From contig JAAZFK010000244.1 in NCBI GenBank assembly GCA_012511735.1, positions 1-6,765 on the forward strand: 6,765 nt of DNA. The letters are read 5' to 3'. Source of the DNA: Clostridiaceae bacterium. Lineage in GTDB: Bacteria; Bacillota; Clostridia; Saccharofermentanales; DTU023. Positions 1 through 6,758 of this stretch are shown here, one piece after another. Position 1 is the first letter of the stretch; every line of letters begins with the position of its first letter. A model generated the notes under the pieces. It was not told where the DNA came from, made no database searches, and saw only the letters and a program-made list of their open reading frames with translations. The position numbers were made by a program, and so were the translations under genes.

Positions 1-1
1 C

Positions 2-571
2 GCGGCCAACCGTGTGGCGGCCAGACTCCTCAACCGCCAGGGTCATGCCCAGGACTACTCAGCTCAGGAGCTGGCACGTTTGGGACAGCCGGTTGAACTT
101 CCTGATTTAAGTGGCCTTTCTCTGGGACAGGCCGCTTTGGAGTTGTCCAGACTGCAGCTTGCTCCGAGTGTGCCGGCGGACGCTTTTTATCTCGACAACC
201 GCTTGTTCCGGATGGAACCTCAACCGGGGACCTTGGTGGGGATCGGCACCAGGGTATGGCTTTACCCCGAGGGGCATAATGAAGTAGAATGGGTAGCTGT
301 GCCGGACTTTCGCGGGCGCAACTATCATGAATGTGTTTGGCTGGCTGCCGAGTACGGGGTATCCATTGTCCCCGCCGGTCTGCCTGTCGGGCTTGCTGTT
401 GAGCAAAGCATTCCCGCGACTTCTTCCCGGGTGATTGTTCAGGGTGTCGACGAGACAGGTTCGCCTGTCAGCGGTGACCGGGAACAGGGACCATCGGAAG
501 GGAAAGTAAGAAAAGGAGAAATCATCACCGTTGATTTCGCGCCTTCATTCACTTCCGGGGAAGACGGCTAA
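2..571 (+). CDS. Class B penicillin-binding protein (FtsI/SpoVD type), C-terminal PASTA tail, 5' truncated
   Basis: The frame is open from the left edge and ends at TAA 569-571, followed in frame by a second TAA, so 189 codons of a larger protein remain. The first ~30 residues (a DYSAQEL segment running into the PASTA region) resemble the linker after the transpeptidase domain of SpoVD-like PBPs. PASTA domain 1 spans about residues 31-91 (VELPDLSG start, QPGT turn, VWLYPEG end). PASTA domain 2 runs from about 97 to 184 (VPDFRG start, ITVDF end) and carries an extra ~20-residue polar stretch before its last strand. PASTA domains bind peptidoglycan or place the enzyme at the septum; the full protein would be a membrane-anchored septal DD-transpeptidase partnering FtsW. 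The catalytic SxxK, SxN and KTG motifs lie outside the window, so the class B assignment rests on the tail and on position beside murF. The GTG at 14 is an internal codon, not a start. Whether this is the vegetative FtsI or the sporulation SpoVD paralogue cannot be told. Confidence 0.85.
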   Translation, partial: AANRVAARLLNRQGHAQDYSAQELARLGQPVELPDLSGLSLGQAALELSRLQLAPSVPADAFYLDNRLFRMEPQPGTLVGIGTRVWLYPEGHNEVEWVAVPDFRGRNYHECVWLAAEYGVSIVPAGLPVGLAVEQSIPATSSRVIVQGVDETGSPVSGDREQGPSEGKVRKGEIITVDFAPSFTSGEDG

Positions 572-592
572 TAAACTGAAAGTTGTTCGAGA

Positions 593-2080
593 ATGACACG
601 ATTTTTGCCCATGCAATTAAAGCATTGGACCGGTGGCGAGCTTTTGCAGACCAAAGCGCACGCGGCCGATTCGGAGCGTTTTTATCCGGCTATTTCGACC
701 GATACCAGAAGCATCGGGGAGGGAGAAGTATTCGTTCCGCTGAAAGGTGACCAGTTCGATGGTCATCGTTTTTTGAGCGCTGCCCTTGATAAAAAAGCGG
801 GCATGTTGGTGATTGAGAAAGACGCGGCTGAGCTTGCGGTCTATCTGGATCTGGTCAAGAAAGATGAATCCGCCCCTGATCTCCTGCTGGTTGAAGATTC
901 AGGCGCTGCCTATCAGGATATCGCCAGAGGTTTTCGCACAACCCTGGAGGCCAGCGTCATAGGCGTGACCGGCAGCGTTGGCAAAACGACCACCCGTCGC
1001 ATGATCTATCAGATGATCGAATCCCAGGTCAAGGCAGAACAATCCGCCAAAAATTTCAACAACCAGGTGGGCCTGCCCCGGACCATTCTTTCGACAGATC
1101 TCGAGACGCAGGCGCTGGTCGCCGAACTGGGGATGGCGCGTCAGGGGGAAATTGAAATTCTATCCCAAATCTCTTTGCCCGATATTGCCGTCATCACACA
1201 CGTTGGCATGTCACATGCGGAATCACTCGGCTCCATGAGTGATATTCTCGCCGAAAAAGTGTCGATTGCAGCCGGTATGAAGGAAAACGGACTCCTGATC
1301 GTCAATGGGGACGACGACATGCTGGAGGGATGGATTCTGCGTCAACGGCCACCTGTCCCTGTGTGGTACATCGCCAGTTCGCAGAATGTTGGCCGGCTGG
1401 AGCGTGATGGTATACCGGTATTTTGGGCCGAACACGTCCGGATGGATCGGGAGGGGGTTTCTTTCATTGGTCGCTCCAACCTGACTCCCGACGAACGGTG
1501 GCCTGTTTTCCTTAAGGTGCCGGGGTCACATCTGGTTCCGGCCGCTCTTTTCGGCCTCGCGGTTGCCTATGCCATGGGGTTGAACATGCAAGAGGCCGCC
1601 GCTTCAGCCAGCCGCTTTACACCGGCTGACAGCAGGCAGGAGGTCTTTCGTATCGGCTCGGTGGATGTCATGGACGATTCATATAACGCGTCACCTGAAT
1701 CGCTCCTCTCCGCCCTTGAAACAGCCTCTCTCCTCTCTGCGGACAATGCCCGTTTTGTCACTGTTCTGGGCGGCTTGAGGGAGTTGGGCCGCTATTCGTT
1801 CGAAGCGCATGAGAACGCCGCTGTTGAGCTATTGAACGCCGGGGTTGATCTGGTCTTTCTGGTTGGGGAAGAGACGCGGACAACTCACGATTACCTCAAG
1901 AGAAATAAACAGGGAGCCGCCATGGTAGCCGGTTGGTTCGAGACTTGCGAAGAGGTCATCCCGGAAGTCATTGCAAGTCTTGAGCCTGGTGACTTTCTAC
2001 TGCTCAAGGCTTCCCGCTTCTATGAACTGGAAAAAATCGGAGAAGCGCTCAAGAACATTGAAAGAGCCATGGGGTCCTAG
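593..2080 (+). CDS. murF: UDP-N-acetylmuramoyl-tripeptide--D-alanyl-D-alanine ligase MurF
   Basis: Cytoplasmic ATP-dependent Mur ligase adding D-Ala-D-Ala to the UDP-MurNAc-tripeptide to form the pentapeptide precursor. The N-terminal substrate domain shows STDTRSI (35-41) and the FVPLKGDQFDGH stretch (47-58). The central domain has the P-loop GVTGSVGKTTT (124-134), FNNQVGLPRT (155-164), ELGMARQGEI (178-187, with the Mg-binding Glu), a VGMSHAESLGS segment with His208, and Lys222, which aligns with the carbamylated lysine. The C-terminal domain has DDSYNASPES (361-370), LRELGRYSFEAH (395-406) and LLKASR (470-475). At 495 residues it is slightly longer than the usual ~450-460. Several consensus positions are changed (see findings). 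It lies 21 nt after the PBP in the same frame, separated by tandem TAA TAA (569-574), so read-through is blocked. Neither ATG 593 nor in-frame ATG 611 has a good Shine-Dalgarno. ATG 611 (MQLKHWTGGELL) would match the usual MurF N-terminus better, so the start is uncertain by six codons. Confidence 0.93.
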   Translation: MTRFLPMQLKHWTGGELLQTKAHAADSERFYPAISTDTRSIGEGEVFVPLKGDQFDGHRFLSAALDKKAGMLVIEKDAAELAVYLDLVKKDESAPDLLLVEDSGAAYQDIARGFRTTLEASVIGVTGSVGKTTTRRMIYQMIESQVKAEQSAKNFNNQVGLPRTILSTDLETQALVAELGMARQGEIEILSQISLPDIAVITHVGMSHAESLGSMSDILAEKVSIAAGMKENGLLIVNGDDDMLEGWILRQRPPVPVWYIASSQNVGRLERDGIPVFWAEHVRMDREGVSFIGRSNLTPDERWPVFLKVPGSHLVPAALFGLAVAYAMGLNMQEAAASASRFTPADSRQEVFRIGSVDVMDDSYNASPESLLSALETASLLSADNARFVTVLGGLRELGRYSFEAHENAAVELLNAGVDLVFLVGEETRTTHDYLKRNKQGAAMVAGWFETCEEVIPEVIASLEPGDFLLLKASRFYELEKIGEALKNIERAMGS

Positions 2081-2082
2081 TT

Positions 2083-3111
2083 GTGTTCCCGAAAGACGCC
2101 ATTCCTCTTATCATTTCCAGCGCCTTGGTGGTTTTTGTTTTGACTGTATTGGCGGGCTTGATCGGAATTCCTCTGATCAAGAAAAGAACAGCTGCCCAGC
2201 CCATCCGGCATAACGGGCCCCAATCACACCAGGCCAAGACCGGAACGCCTACCTTCGGCGGCCTGTTTTTTCTTCTTCCTTTGGTCAGCCTGGCCCTGAT
2301 TCTTCCCTGGATCAGAAAGGAATTGTCACAGTTATCCGTCATGGTCTTGTTTGTGGCGGTATTTGGTGCGATTGGTCTGGCCGATGACTTCGTCAAAGTC
2401 AATGTGAGTCGCAAGGGCTTAAGTGTCAAACAAAAGACAGTGCTGATCGGCTTCGCGTCTCTGGCGGCAGCCGTCTATTTTCTTTGGTTGGCCCCTCATC
2501 CACCTTTCATCCTCATGCCCTTCTCCGCCCGGCTGGTTGAAGTCACGGGAGCCTGGAAAATCCTCTACCTGCTTGTTCTGGTTCCTTTTCTGTTTTACAT
2601 GAGTAACTCCGTCAACATCACGGACGGAGTGGATGGCTTGCTCTCCAGCCTGATGGCAATCGCCTCGTTGGGTTTGATGGCCGTCGGAATTCTTCTTTAC
2701 TCAATGATACCGGGAGCTTTGGCAGTGGTTACGTTGGCGGCTTCTGTCGCCGCGGGATGTCTTGGATTTCTGGTGTTTAACCGCTATCCCGCGAAAATAT
2801 TTATGGGGGACACGGGGTCGCAGGCGCTGGGCATCGCCTTCACCCTGATGACCTTGATGGCGGGCGTGCCCTATCTGGCACTGATCACAGGCTTCGTCTT
2901 CTTTTTTGAAGGTTTCTCGGTAGTTTTGCAGGTTATTTATTTCAAGTCGACGGGTGGGAAACGAATTTTTAAAATGTCGCCCATCCATCATCACTTTGAA
3001 CTGACGGGCTGGTCCGAAACGAAGGTTGTATTCACTTTCAGTCTGGTGGGTCTCCTTTTCGCGGCTCTCGGTTTCTTTGCCGTGTCAGGTCCATTGTGGG
3101 GAGGCGGTTGA
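2083..3111 (+). CDS. mraY: Phospho-N-acetylmuramoyl-pentapeptide-transferase MraY
   Basis: Polytopic membrane enzyme that transfers phospho-MurNAc-pentapeptide from UDP to undecaprenyl phosphate, giving lipid I on the cytoplasmic face. Family signatures appear in order: GPQSHQAKTGTPTFGG (45-60, usual form GTPTMGG), the Asp pair in LADDFVKV (99-106), NITDGVDGL (178-186), NRYPAKIFMGDTGS (233-246) and the HHH motif in SPIHHHFE (299-306). Around ten hydrophobic segments are visible, starting at residues 8-30. All catalytic aspartates and histidines expected of the family are present. Its 342 residues lie between the B. subtilis and E. coli proteins in length. The start is GTG 2083, only 2 nt after the murF stop. 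A GGGG run at 2071-2074, eight bases upstream, is a modest ribosome-binding site inside the murF 3' end, so coupling to murF translation is likely. murD, often found right after mraY, is absent here. Confidence 0.96.
   Translation: MFPKDAIPLIISSALVVFVLTVLAGLIGIPLIKKRTAAQPIRHNGPQSHQAKTGTPTFGGLFFLLPLVSLALILPWIRKELSQLSVMVLFVAVFGAIGLADDFVKVNVSRKGLSVKQKTVLIGFASLAAAVYFLWLAPHPPFILMPFSARLVEVTGAWKILYLLVLVPFLFYMSNSVNITDGVDGLLSSLMAIASLGLMAVGILLYSMIPGALAVVTLAASVAAGCLGFLVFNRYPAKIFMGDTGSQALGIAFTLMTLMAGVPYLALITGFVFFFEGFSVVLQVIYFKSTGGKRIFKMSPIHHHFELTGWSETKVVFTFSLVGLLFAALGFFAVSGPLWGGG
3098..3104 (+). promoter_or_regulatory. Ribosome binding site for ftsW
   Basis: GGGGAGG lies at the very 3' end of mraY, 10 bases before ATG 3115. 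It is the strongest Shine-Dalgarno in the window and supports ATG 3115 over the in-frame ATG 3196, which sits just before the first membrane helix but has no SD at a working distance. Confidence 0.75.
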
Positions 3112-3114
3112 TCA

Positions 3115-4560
3115 ATGTCCGGGCAGCCAGGGCGCTTGGGAAGCAGGAGAGATCTCACTCTCACCCACAAGGATGTGACCGGGTCACACCGTCACATGTC
3201 CCTTGCCTTTTTCCTGGTCTGGCTGGTTCTTATCTGTTACGGCCTGCTCATGATGTTCAGTGCCAGCTACGGAGTCAGCTTCATCCAGTCAAGCAGCGCA
3301 ATGAGAAATCAGCTGGGAGCTGACCCGTCGTCTCCCGTACGCGCGGTCCTGGAGGCTGACGCGACCGCATTGGCGCGCAAGCAACTCTACCTGACTTTGG
3401 CAGGAACTTTGATTGCCGTCATGTTGGGTGCCTTTACCAGCTTCCGCCAATTGACACGACCTGCCTTCCGTACACTTTTGTATGTTTTTGTGACCGCCAG
3501 CTTGTTGTATTGCATGTGGAAAGGAATGACCATCAATGGCGCCCGTCGCTGGATTGATCTCGGCTTTGTCAGCTTCCAGCCATCTGAACTGGCCAAGATC
3601 GGCGCTGTGTTTTTTCTGGCAGGGTATTTTTCGCAACGACAAAGAAAGCGCAGGGTAAATGAAGCGGTGAAGGCGGGCGGGGGACCGGGACAATCGCTTT
3701 TCCGGCAGGCTTTTTTTGATGTCACCCTGCCGGCGATCCTGATCGCGGTCTGGATCGTCCTGACCTTGATCCAACCACATCTGTCAGGCGCTTTGATTAT
3801 CGGCCTGATCAGCATCCTGATCTTTATCCTGGCAGAAATTCCGATCAAATCGAGACTCACCGGTCTTTTTCAACTGGTGGTGCTGGTTCTGGTTTTCGCC
3901 TTCATCGCGGGAGCCGCATTTCAACTGATCACCAAACAATCGTCGATCGAATACGTCAACGACCGCTTCGCGCACGTCTTTAAACGGCTCGGCACCTTCC
4001 AGGACAGGGAGGCTGCCAGCCTGGATGACCGGATGCAGATCGAGCAGGCGGAGATCGCTCTGGGATCAGGCGGGCTTTCAGGCAAAGGTTTGGGCAAAAG
4101 TGTCCAGAAGTTGAACTGGCTGTCGGAGGCACATAATGACTTCATCCTTCCTGTGATCGGTGAAGAGCTGGGCTTCATTGGCGTCGCTGCCATCATTCTC
4201 CTCTTCTTGTCTTTCTTGATCTTTGGCGTCCTGATCGCCAGACGGGCGGCAAGCCAGATGGCCATGTTGGTGGCGGCGGGAAACACAATTCTCGTTGCGG
4301 TTCAGGCGTTTCTGAATATGGCGGTTTCTGTGAGTCTGGTTCCCACAACCGGGATCTCACTGCCTTTTTTCAGTTACGGGGGGACTGCCAATATCTTTTT
4401 CGCCCTGGCATCAGGACTGGTTCTTTGTGTTTCCAAGTCAGCAGTCCGGCAGGATCCCGGCCTGGCCGGAATTGTTGGCAAAAAGAAACAGCTTCGCGGG
4501 AAGAAAGCAGCTTCCAAAGATCAAGTTGATGAAGAAGAGCGCATAGGGTACGCTGTATGA
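3115..4560 (+). CDS. ftsW: Peptidoglycan polymerase FtsW (SEDS family; FtsW/SpoVE)
   Basis: Integral membrane SEDS glycosyltransferase that polymerises lipid II at the septum together with a class B PBP. About ten membrane segments are seen: TM1 29-49, TM2 ~91-110, TM3 ~118-136, TM4 ~155-172, later ones up to ~424-441. Signatures are GARRWIDLGFVSFQPSELAK (142-161), QPHLSG (220-225), GSGGLSGKGLGKS (317-329), LSEAHNDF (336-343) and GISLPFFSYGG (413-423). Asp342 in HNDF aligns with E. coli FtsW Asp297, the proposed catalytic residue, so the protein looks active. At 481 residues it is long for the family (often 370-420). The extra length is in the first extracellular loop (~residues 52-90), a basic cytoplasmic loop (~173-200) and a lysine-rich tail (~456-481). 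It starts 3 nt after mraY. It could equally be the SpoVE paralogue, but the dcw position between mraY and murG fits either name. Confidence 0.93.
   Translation: MSGQPGRLGSRRDLTLTHKDVTGSHRHMSLAFFLVWLVLICYGLLMMFSASYGVSFIQSSSAMRNQLGADPSSPVRAVLEADATALARKQLYLTLAGTLIAVMLGAFTSFRQLTRPAFRTLLYVFVTASLLYCMWKGMTINGARRWIDLGFVSFQPSELAKIGAVFFLAGYFSQRQRKRRVNEAVKAGGGPGQSLFRQAFFDVTLPAILIAVWIVLTLIQPHLSGALIIGLISILIFILAEIPIKSRLTGLFQLVVLVLVFAFIAGAAFQLITKQSSIEYVNDRFAHVFKRLGTFQDREAASLDDRMQIEQAEIALGSGGLSGKGLGKSVQKLNWLSEAHNDFILPVIGEELGFIGVAAIILLFLSFLIFGVLIARRAASQMAMLVAAGNTILVAVQAFLNMAVSVSLVPTTGISLPFFSYGGTANIFFALASGLVLCVSKSAVRQDPGLAGIVGKKKQLRGKKAASKDQVDEEERIGYAV
3173..3197. repeat. Inverted-repeat cluster of TGTGAC half-sites inside ftsW
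   Basis: TGTGACCGGGTCACA at 3174-3188 is a near-perfect palindrome with 7-base arms around one central base. A further GTCACAT at 3191-3197 pairs with ATGTGAC at 3173-3179, so three TGTGAC half-sites lie within 25 bases. It falls in the codons for the FtsW N-terminal cytoplasmic tail (DVTGSHRHM), about 60 bases after the start. It may be chance, an mRNA hairpin or a protein-binding site; function is unknown. Confidence 0.4.
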
Positions 4561-4595
4561 GGCCTCAAGGCGACAATTTCTGACAGATTGCTGAA

Positions 4596-4601
4596 TATAA
4601 C
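4596..4601 (+). promoter_or_regulatory. Possible -10 element (TATAAC) just before murG
   Basis: TATAAC matches the sigma-70/sigma-A -10 hexamer at five of six bases and ends five bases before the murG ATG. In this position transcription would begin at or within a base of the start codon, giving a leaderless murG mRNA. There is no recognisable -35 hexamer about 17 bases upstream, and the TG before it is one base out of the extended -10 spacing. It lies in the 46-base ftsW-murG gap, the largest gap in the window. Weak call from one hexamer only. Confidence 0.2.
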
Positions 4602-4606
4602 AAGGG

Positions 4607-5758
4607 ATGAACCAAACAGATAAAACCATAACCATTGTGATCGCCGCGGGAGGAACCAGTGGTCACATCTATCCCGCCTTCGCCATTGCGACAGGAATTA
4701 AAAAAACATTGCCCTCCGTCAAGTTTATTTTTTGCGGCGCTGCAGGCGGCCTTGAGCAAAAAATGGTCGAGAACGAAGGCTATGAGTTCTTTCCCATCCC
4801 CGCGCAAAACATGCCAAACCGACATGATCGACGTTATTTGAGCTGGATCTCGAACAATATCAAGGGCATGCGCAAGAGCAGGAGGCTCCTGCGGGAGAGC
4901 AAACCCAGCCTGGTCATCGGTACAGGCGGTTTTGTCTCCGCGCCCCTGGTTGCAGCGGCGCGCTTGATGAAAATTCCATACCTGCTGCATGAACAGAACG
5001 CGGTTCCAGGCAGGGCCAATCGCCTCTTCGCCCGTGAGGCTCAGGCAGTCTTTATCAGCTATGAGTCAAGCCGAAGCTATTTTCGTCACAAGGATAATTT
5101 GATTTTCAGCGGCAACCCGGTCAGGCCGATCTTTTTTGAACTGGACAGGCACAAAGCAAGACAGGCACTGGAGCTCTCTTCCGATCTTTTCCTGGTGCTG
5201 GTCATGGGGGGCAGTTTAGGTTCCCGGACCATCAACCAGGCGCTGGCCAGGATGGATGATCAGGGGGCCTGGTCGTCGTTGTTGGACAAGCATCCCTCGC
5301 TCAGGTTGATTGTCAGTACCGGGGTTCAGAGCAAGGCCGATTGCGCGGAGGAGATCGCGGCTTTGCCGGGAGTGATCGGCGCGCATCCTTTTCTCCACGA
5401 CGCGCCCTATTGGATCGCCGCCTGTGACCTCTTTGTCGGCCGGGCAGGTGCCATGACCTGCGCCGAAATCTCCTCGCAAGGAAAGCCGTCTGTTCTCGTC
5501 CCCTTTCCTTACGCGGTTGACGACCATCAAACCGAAAACGCCTTCGCCATGCAGCAGGCAGGCGCTTCAATCGTCTTTGAGGACAGGATTTTCGACAGCA
5601 ACCGCCTGCTTGAGACATTGGATGACCTGATCGCGAAACCGGATCTGCTGGCCTCGATGAGTGAAAAATCCCACCAGTGGGCGACACCGGACGCGGCGGG
5701 TAGCATCGCGCGTTTTGTCGCGACTGTGATCAATCAAGATGGCACGGCCCAAGGATAG
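4607..5758 (+). CDS. murG: UDP-GlcNAc:lipid I N-acetylglucosaminyltransferase MurG
   Basis: Peripheral membrane GT-B glycosyltransferase (family GT28) that adds GlcNAc from UDP-GlcNAc to lipid I, making lipid II on the inner face of the membrane. The N-terminal domain has the glycine loop AAGGTSGHIYPA (13-24, with the conserved His20), GTGGFVSAP (105-113) and LLHEQNAVPG (126-135). The C-terminal nucleotide-sugar domain has GGSLGSRTIN (201-210), VGRAGAMTCAE (277-287) and VPFPYAVDDHQTENA (298-312). These match the acceptor and UDP-GlcNAc binding loops of the family. Its 383 residues are slightly longer than the usual ~355-370. ATG 4607 is the only possible full-length start, because an in-frame TAA lies at 4598-4600 and the next GTG (4637) is almost inside the glycine loop. 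Its only SD-like sequence, AAGGG at 4602-4606, touches the ATG, which is too close for normal use. murC and murB, often found between murG and ftsQ, are absent. Confidence 0.96.
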   Translation: MNQTDKTITIVIAAGGTSGHIYPAFAIATGIKKTLPSVKFIFCGAAGGLEQKMVENEGYEFFPIPAQNMPNRHDRRYLSWISNNIKGMRKSRRLLRESKPSLVIGTGGFVSAPLVAAARLMKIPYLLHEQNAVPGRANRLFAREAQAVFISYESSRSYFRHKDNLIFSGNPVRPIFFELDRHKARQALELSSDLFLVLVMGGSLGSRTINQALARMDDQGAWSSLLDKHPSLRLIVSTGVQSKADCAEEIAALPGVIGAHPFLHDAPYWIAACDLFVGRAGAMTCAEISSQGKPSVLVPFPYAVDDHQTENAFAMQQAGASIVFEDRIFDSNRLLETLDDLIAKPDLLASMSEKSHQWATPDAAGSIARFVATVINQDGTAQG

Positions 5759-6734
5759 AAATTCCCGGCCCAGTGGTAACAATCGGGTTGCGAGCCGCGA
5801 ATCCGGCCGTAAGACGGGTGCGGGCGGTCAATATCCATCGATTTTTCAGCCTTCACCTTTTACAGAGGAGAGCCGCCGCAAGCGAGCCAGGGACAAGAGG
5901 CGCCGCAAGTTTGCCGGTTGGCCATCGCGCCTCATGGTCGTCCTGGCCTTCCTGGTCTCTGCCGCCGGTCTTCTGGCTTACCTCCCTCAATTTATTATCG
6001 AGTCGGTCAGCATCGACGGCGCCAGGTATTCGGATCAGGCGGTGATCATGTCCCTGGCAAAGGAAAAGGAGGGTTCCCATTTTCTCCAGGGCATGGGGGG
6101 CTCGGCGGGGAAATGGTTCTCTCTCCGCTACGGTATCTTGGAAGATCAGATCCTCCAGACCTCTCCCATGATCCGATCAGCCCGTGTCCGTTTTCGATTT
6201 CCTTCAACACTTGTGATCCGTCTGGAGGAGAAAGTCGAAATCCTGGCGGTCCGCGTTTCGGGTGGTTACGCCTTGGTCGATCGTGATCACGAAGTACTCA
6301 GGATCGCGGAAACCCGGGATTTCGCCCTGCCTGTTCTGGAGGGTCTGCCAACGACAGGCGGCATCATCCAGGGTCAGACTCTGCCGGTTGAGGATCCTGA
6401 CCAGCTGGTCGCCGCCTCACATTTAATCGCGGCCTTGATTTTCCACGACCAGTCTGACCAAAAAACCAGGATCCTCATGGAGGAAATTCAGCAGATCAGG
6501 CAGGTCGCGGGCAGCCAGTTTATGCTCTTTATCCCCTTGTCGCAGGGTGGTGAGATACGTGTTAGACTTGAGGACAACAGGCTGCTGCAAGAGAAGTTAT
6601 CTTTATTGAGTTATCTGCTGGATAGGGAGGACATCATTCCCCCGGTGGCCGGCGAACTTGATTTAACCGGAGAAACCACTTATTTCCGTCCCGATGAGGG
6701 CGGTGGAGATGAAATCGGATTACCTGGGACTTGA
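5739..6734 (+). CDS. ftsQ: Cell division protein FtsQ/DivIB
   Basis: Bitopic divisome protein that links early and late division proteins and controls septal FtsW-PBP activity with FtsL and FtsB/DivIC. It has a strongly basic cytoplasmic arm (residues 1-62, with runs such as SRRKRARDKRRRK at 45-57), one membrane helix at about 64-84, then an extracytoplasmic part. The POTRA domain begins at IIESVSIDGARYSD (86-99) and ends with the typical PMIRSARVRFRFPSTLVIRL (143-162), holding a small extra loop at ~116-130. The FtsQ/DivIB beta domain follows (~165-313), closing with GELDLTGETTYFRP (305-318), the usual family ending. Its 331 residues fit a Gram-positive DivIB. ATG 5739 overlaps the last 20 bases of murG in another frame. 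It is the first ATG after an in-frame TGA at 5727-5729 and the next Met is in the membrane helix, so the overlap is real. There is no clear SD, so translation probably depends on ribosomes arriving from murG. Confidence 0.9.
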   Translation: MARPKDRNSRPSGNNRVASRESGRKTGAGGQYPSIFQPSPFTEESRRKRARDKRRRKFAGWPSRLMVVLAFLVSAAGLLAYLPQFIIESVSIDGARYSDQAVIMSLAKEKEGSHFLQGMGGSAGKWFSLRYGILEDQILQTSPMIRSARVRFRFPSTLVIRLEEKVEILAVRVSGGYALVDRDHEVLRIAETRDFALPVLEGLPTTGGIIQGQTLPVEDPDQLVAASHLIAALIFHDQSDQKTRILMEEIQQIRQVAGSQFMLFIPLSQGGEIRVRLEDNRLLQEKLSLLSYLLDREDIIPPVAGELDLTGETTYFRPDEGGGDEIGLPGT

Positions 6735-6753
6735 GGCAGCGACCCGGTAGCTT

Positions 6754-6758
6754 GGAGG
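6754..6758 (+). promoter_or_regulatory. Probable ribosome binding site of the next gene
   Basis: GGAGG follows the ftsQ stop by 19 bases and lies seven bases from the right edge, so a start codon is expected within the first few bases beyond the window. In related clusters the following gene is often ftsA, ftsZ or another division gene; which one cannot be seen here. Confidence 0.5.

Noticed and set aside
14..16. GTG at 14 as the start of a free-standing PASTA protein
   Set aside because: The frame is open back to the window edge and the residues before and after it read as the continuous post-transpeptidase linker of a larger PBP.
3733..3850. Dense run of GATC sites in ftsW
   Set aside because: They arise mainly from ATC (Ile) codons following a codon ending in G, as in CTG-ATC, inside hydrophobic helices, so no replication or methylation signal is needed to explain them.
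3289..3860. Two long minus-strand open frames (163 and 157 codons) opposite ftsW
   Set aside because: They overlap each other and lie wholly antisense to a clearly conserved gene. Their translations show no recognisable domain, so they are by-products of codon bias.
4457..4469. CCGGCC-T-GGCCGG inverted repeat near the ftsW 3' end
   Set aside because: It lies within coding sequence, has almost no loop and no T-run after it, so it is not a convincing terminator.
4558..4567. Perfect palindrome TGAGGCCTCA spanning the ftsW stop codon, considered as a terminator or operator
   Set aside because: Ten-base palindromes are expected several times by chance in a window this size, the stem is short, and no T-run follows.
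6694..6750. Short open frame of 18 codons across the ftsQ 3' end
   Set aside because: It stops before the GGAGG at 6754, has no conserved feature visible and overlaps ftsQ, so it is most likely chance.
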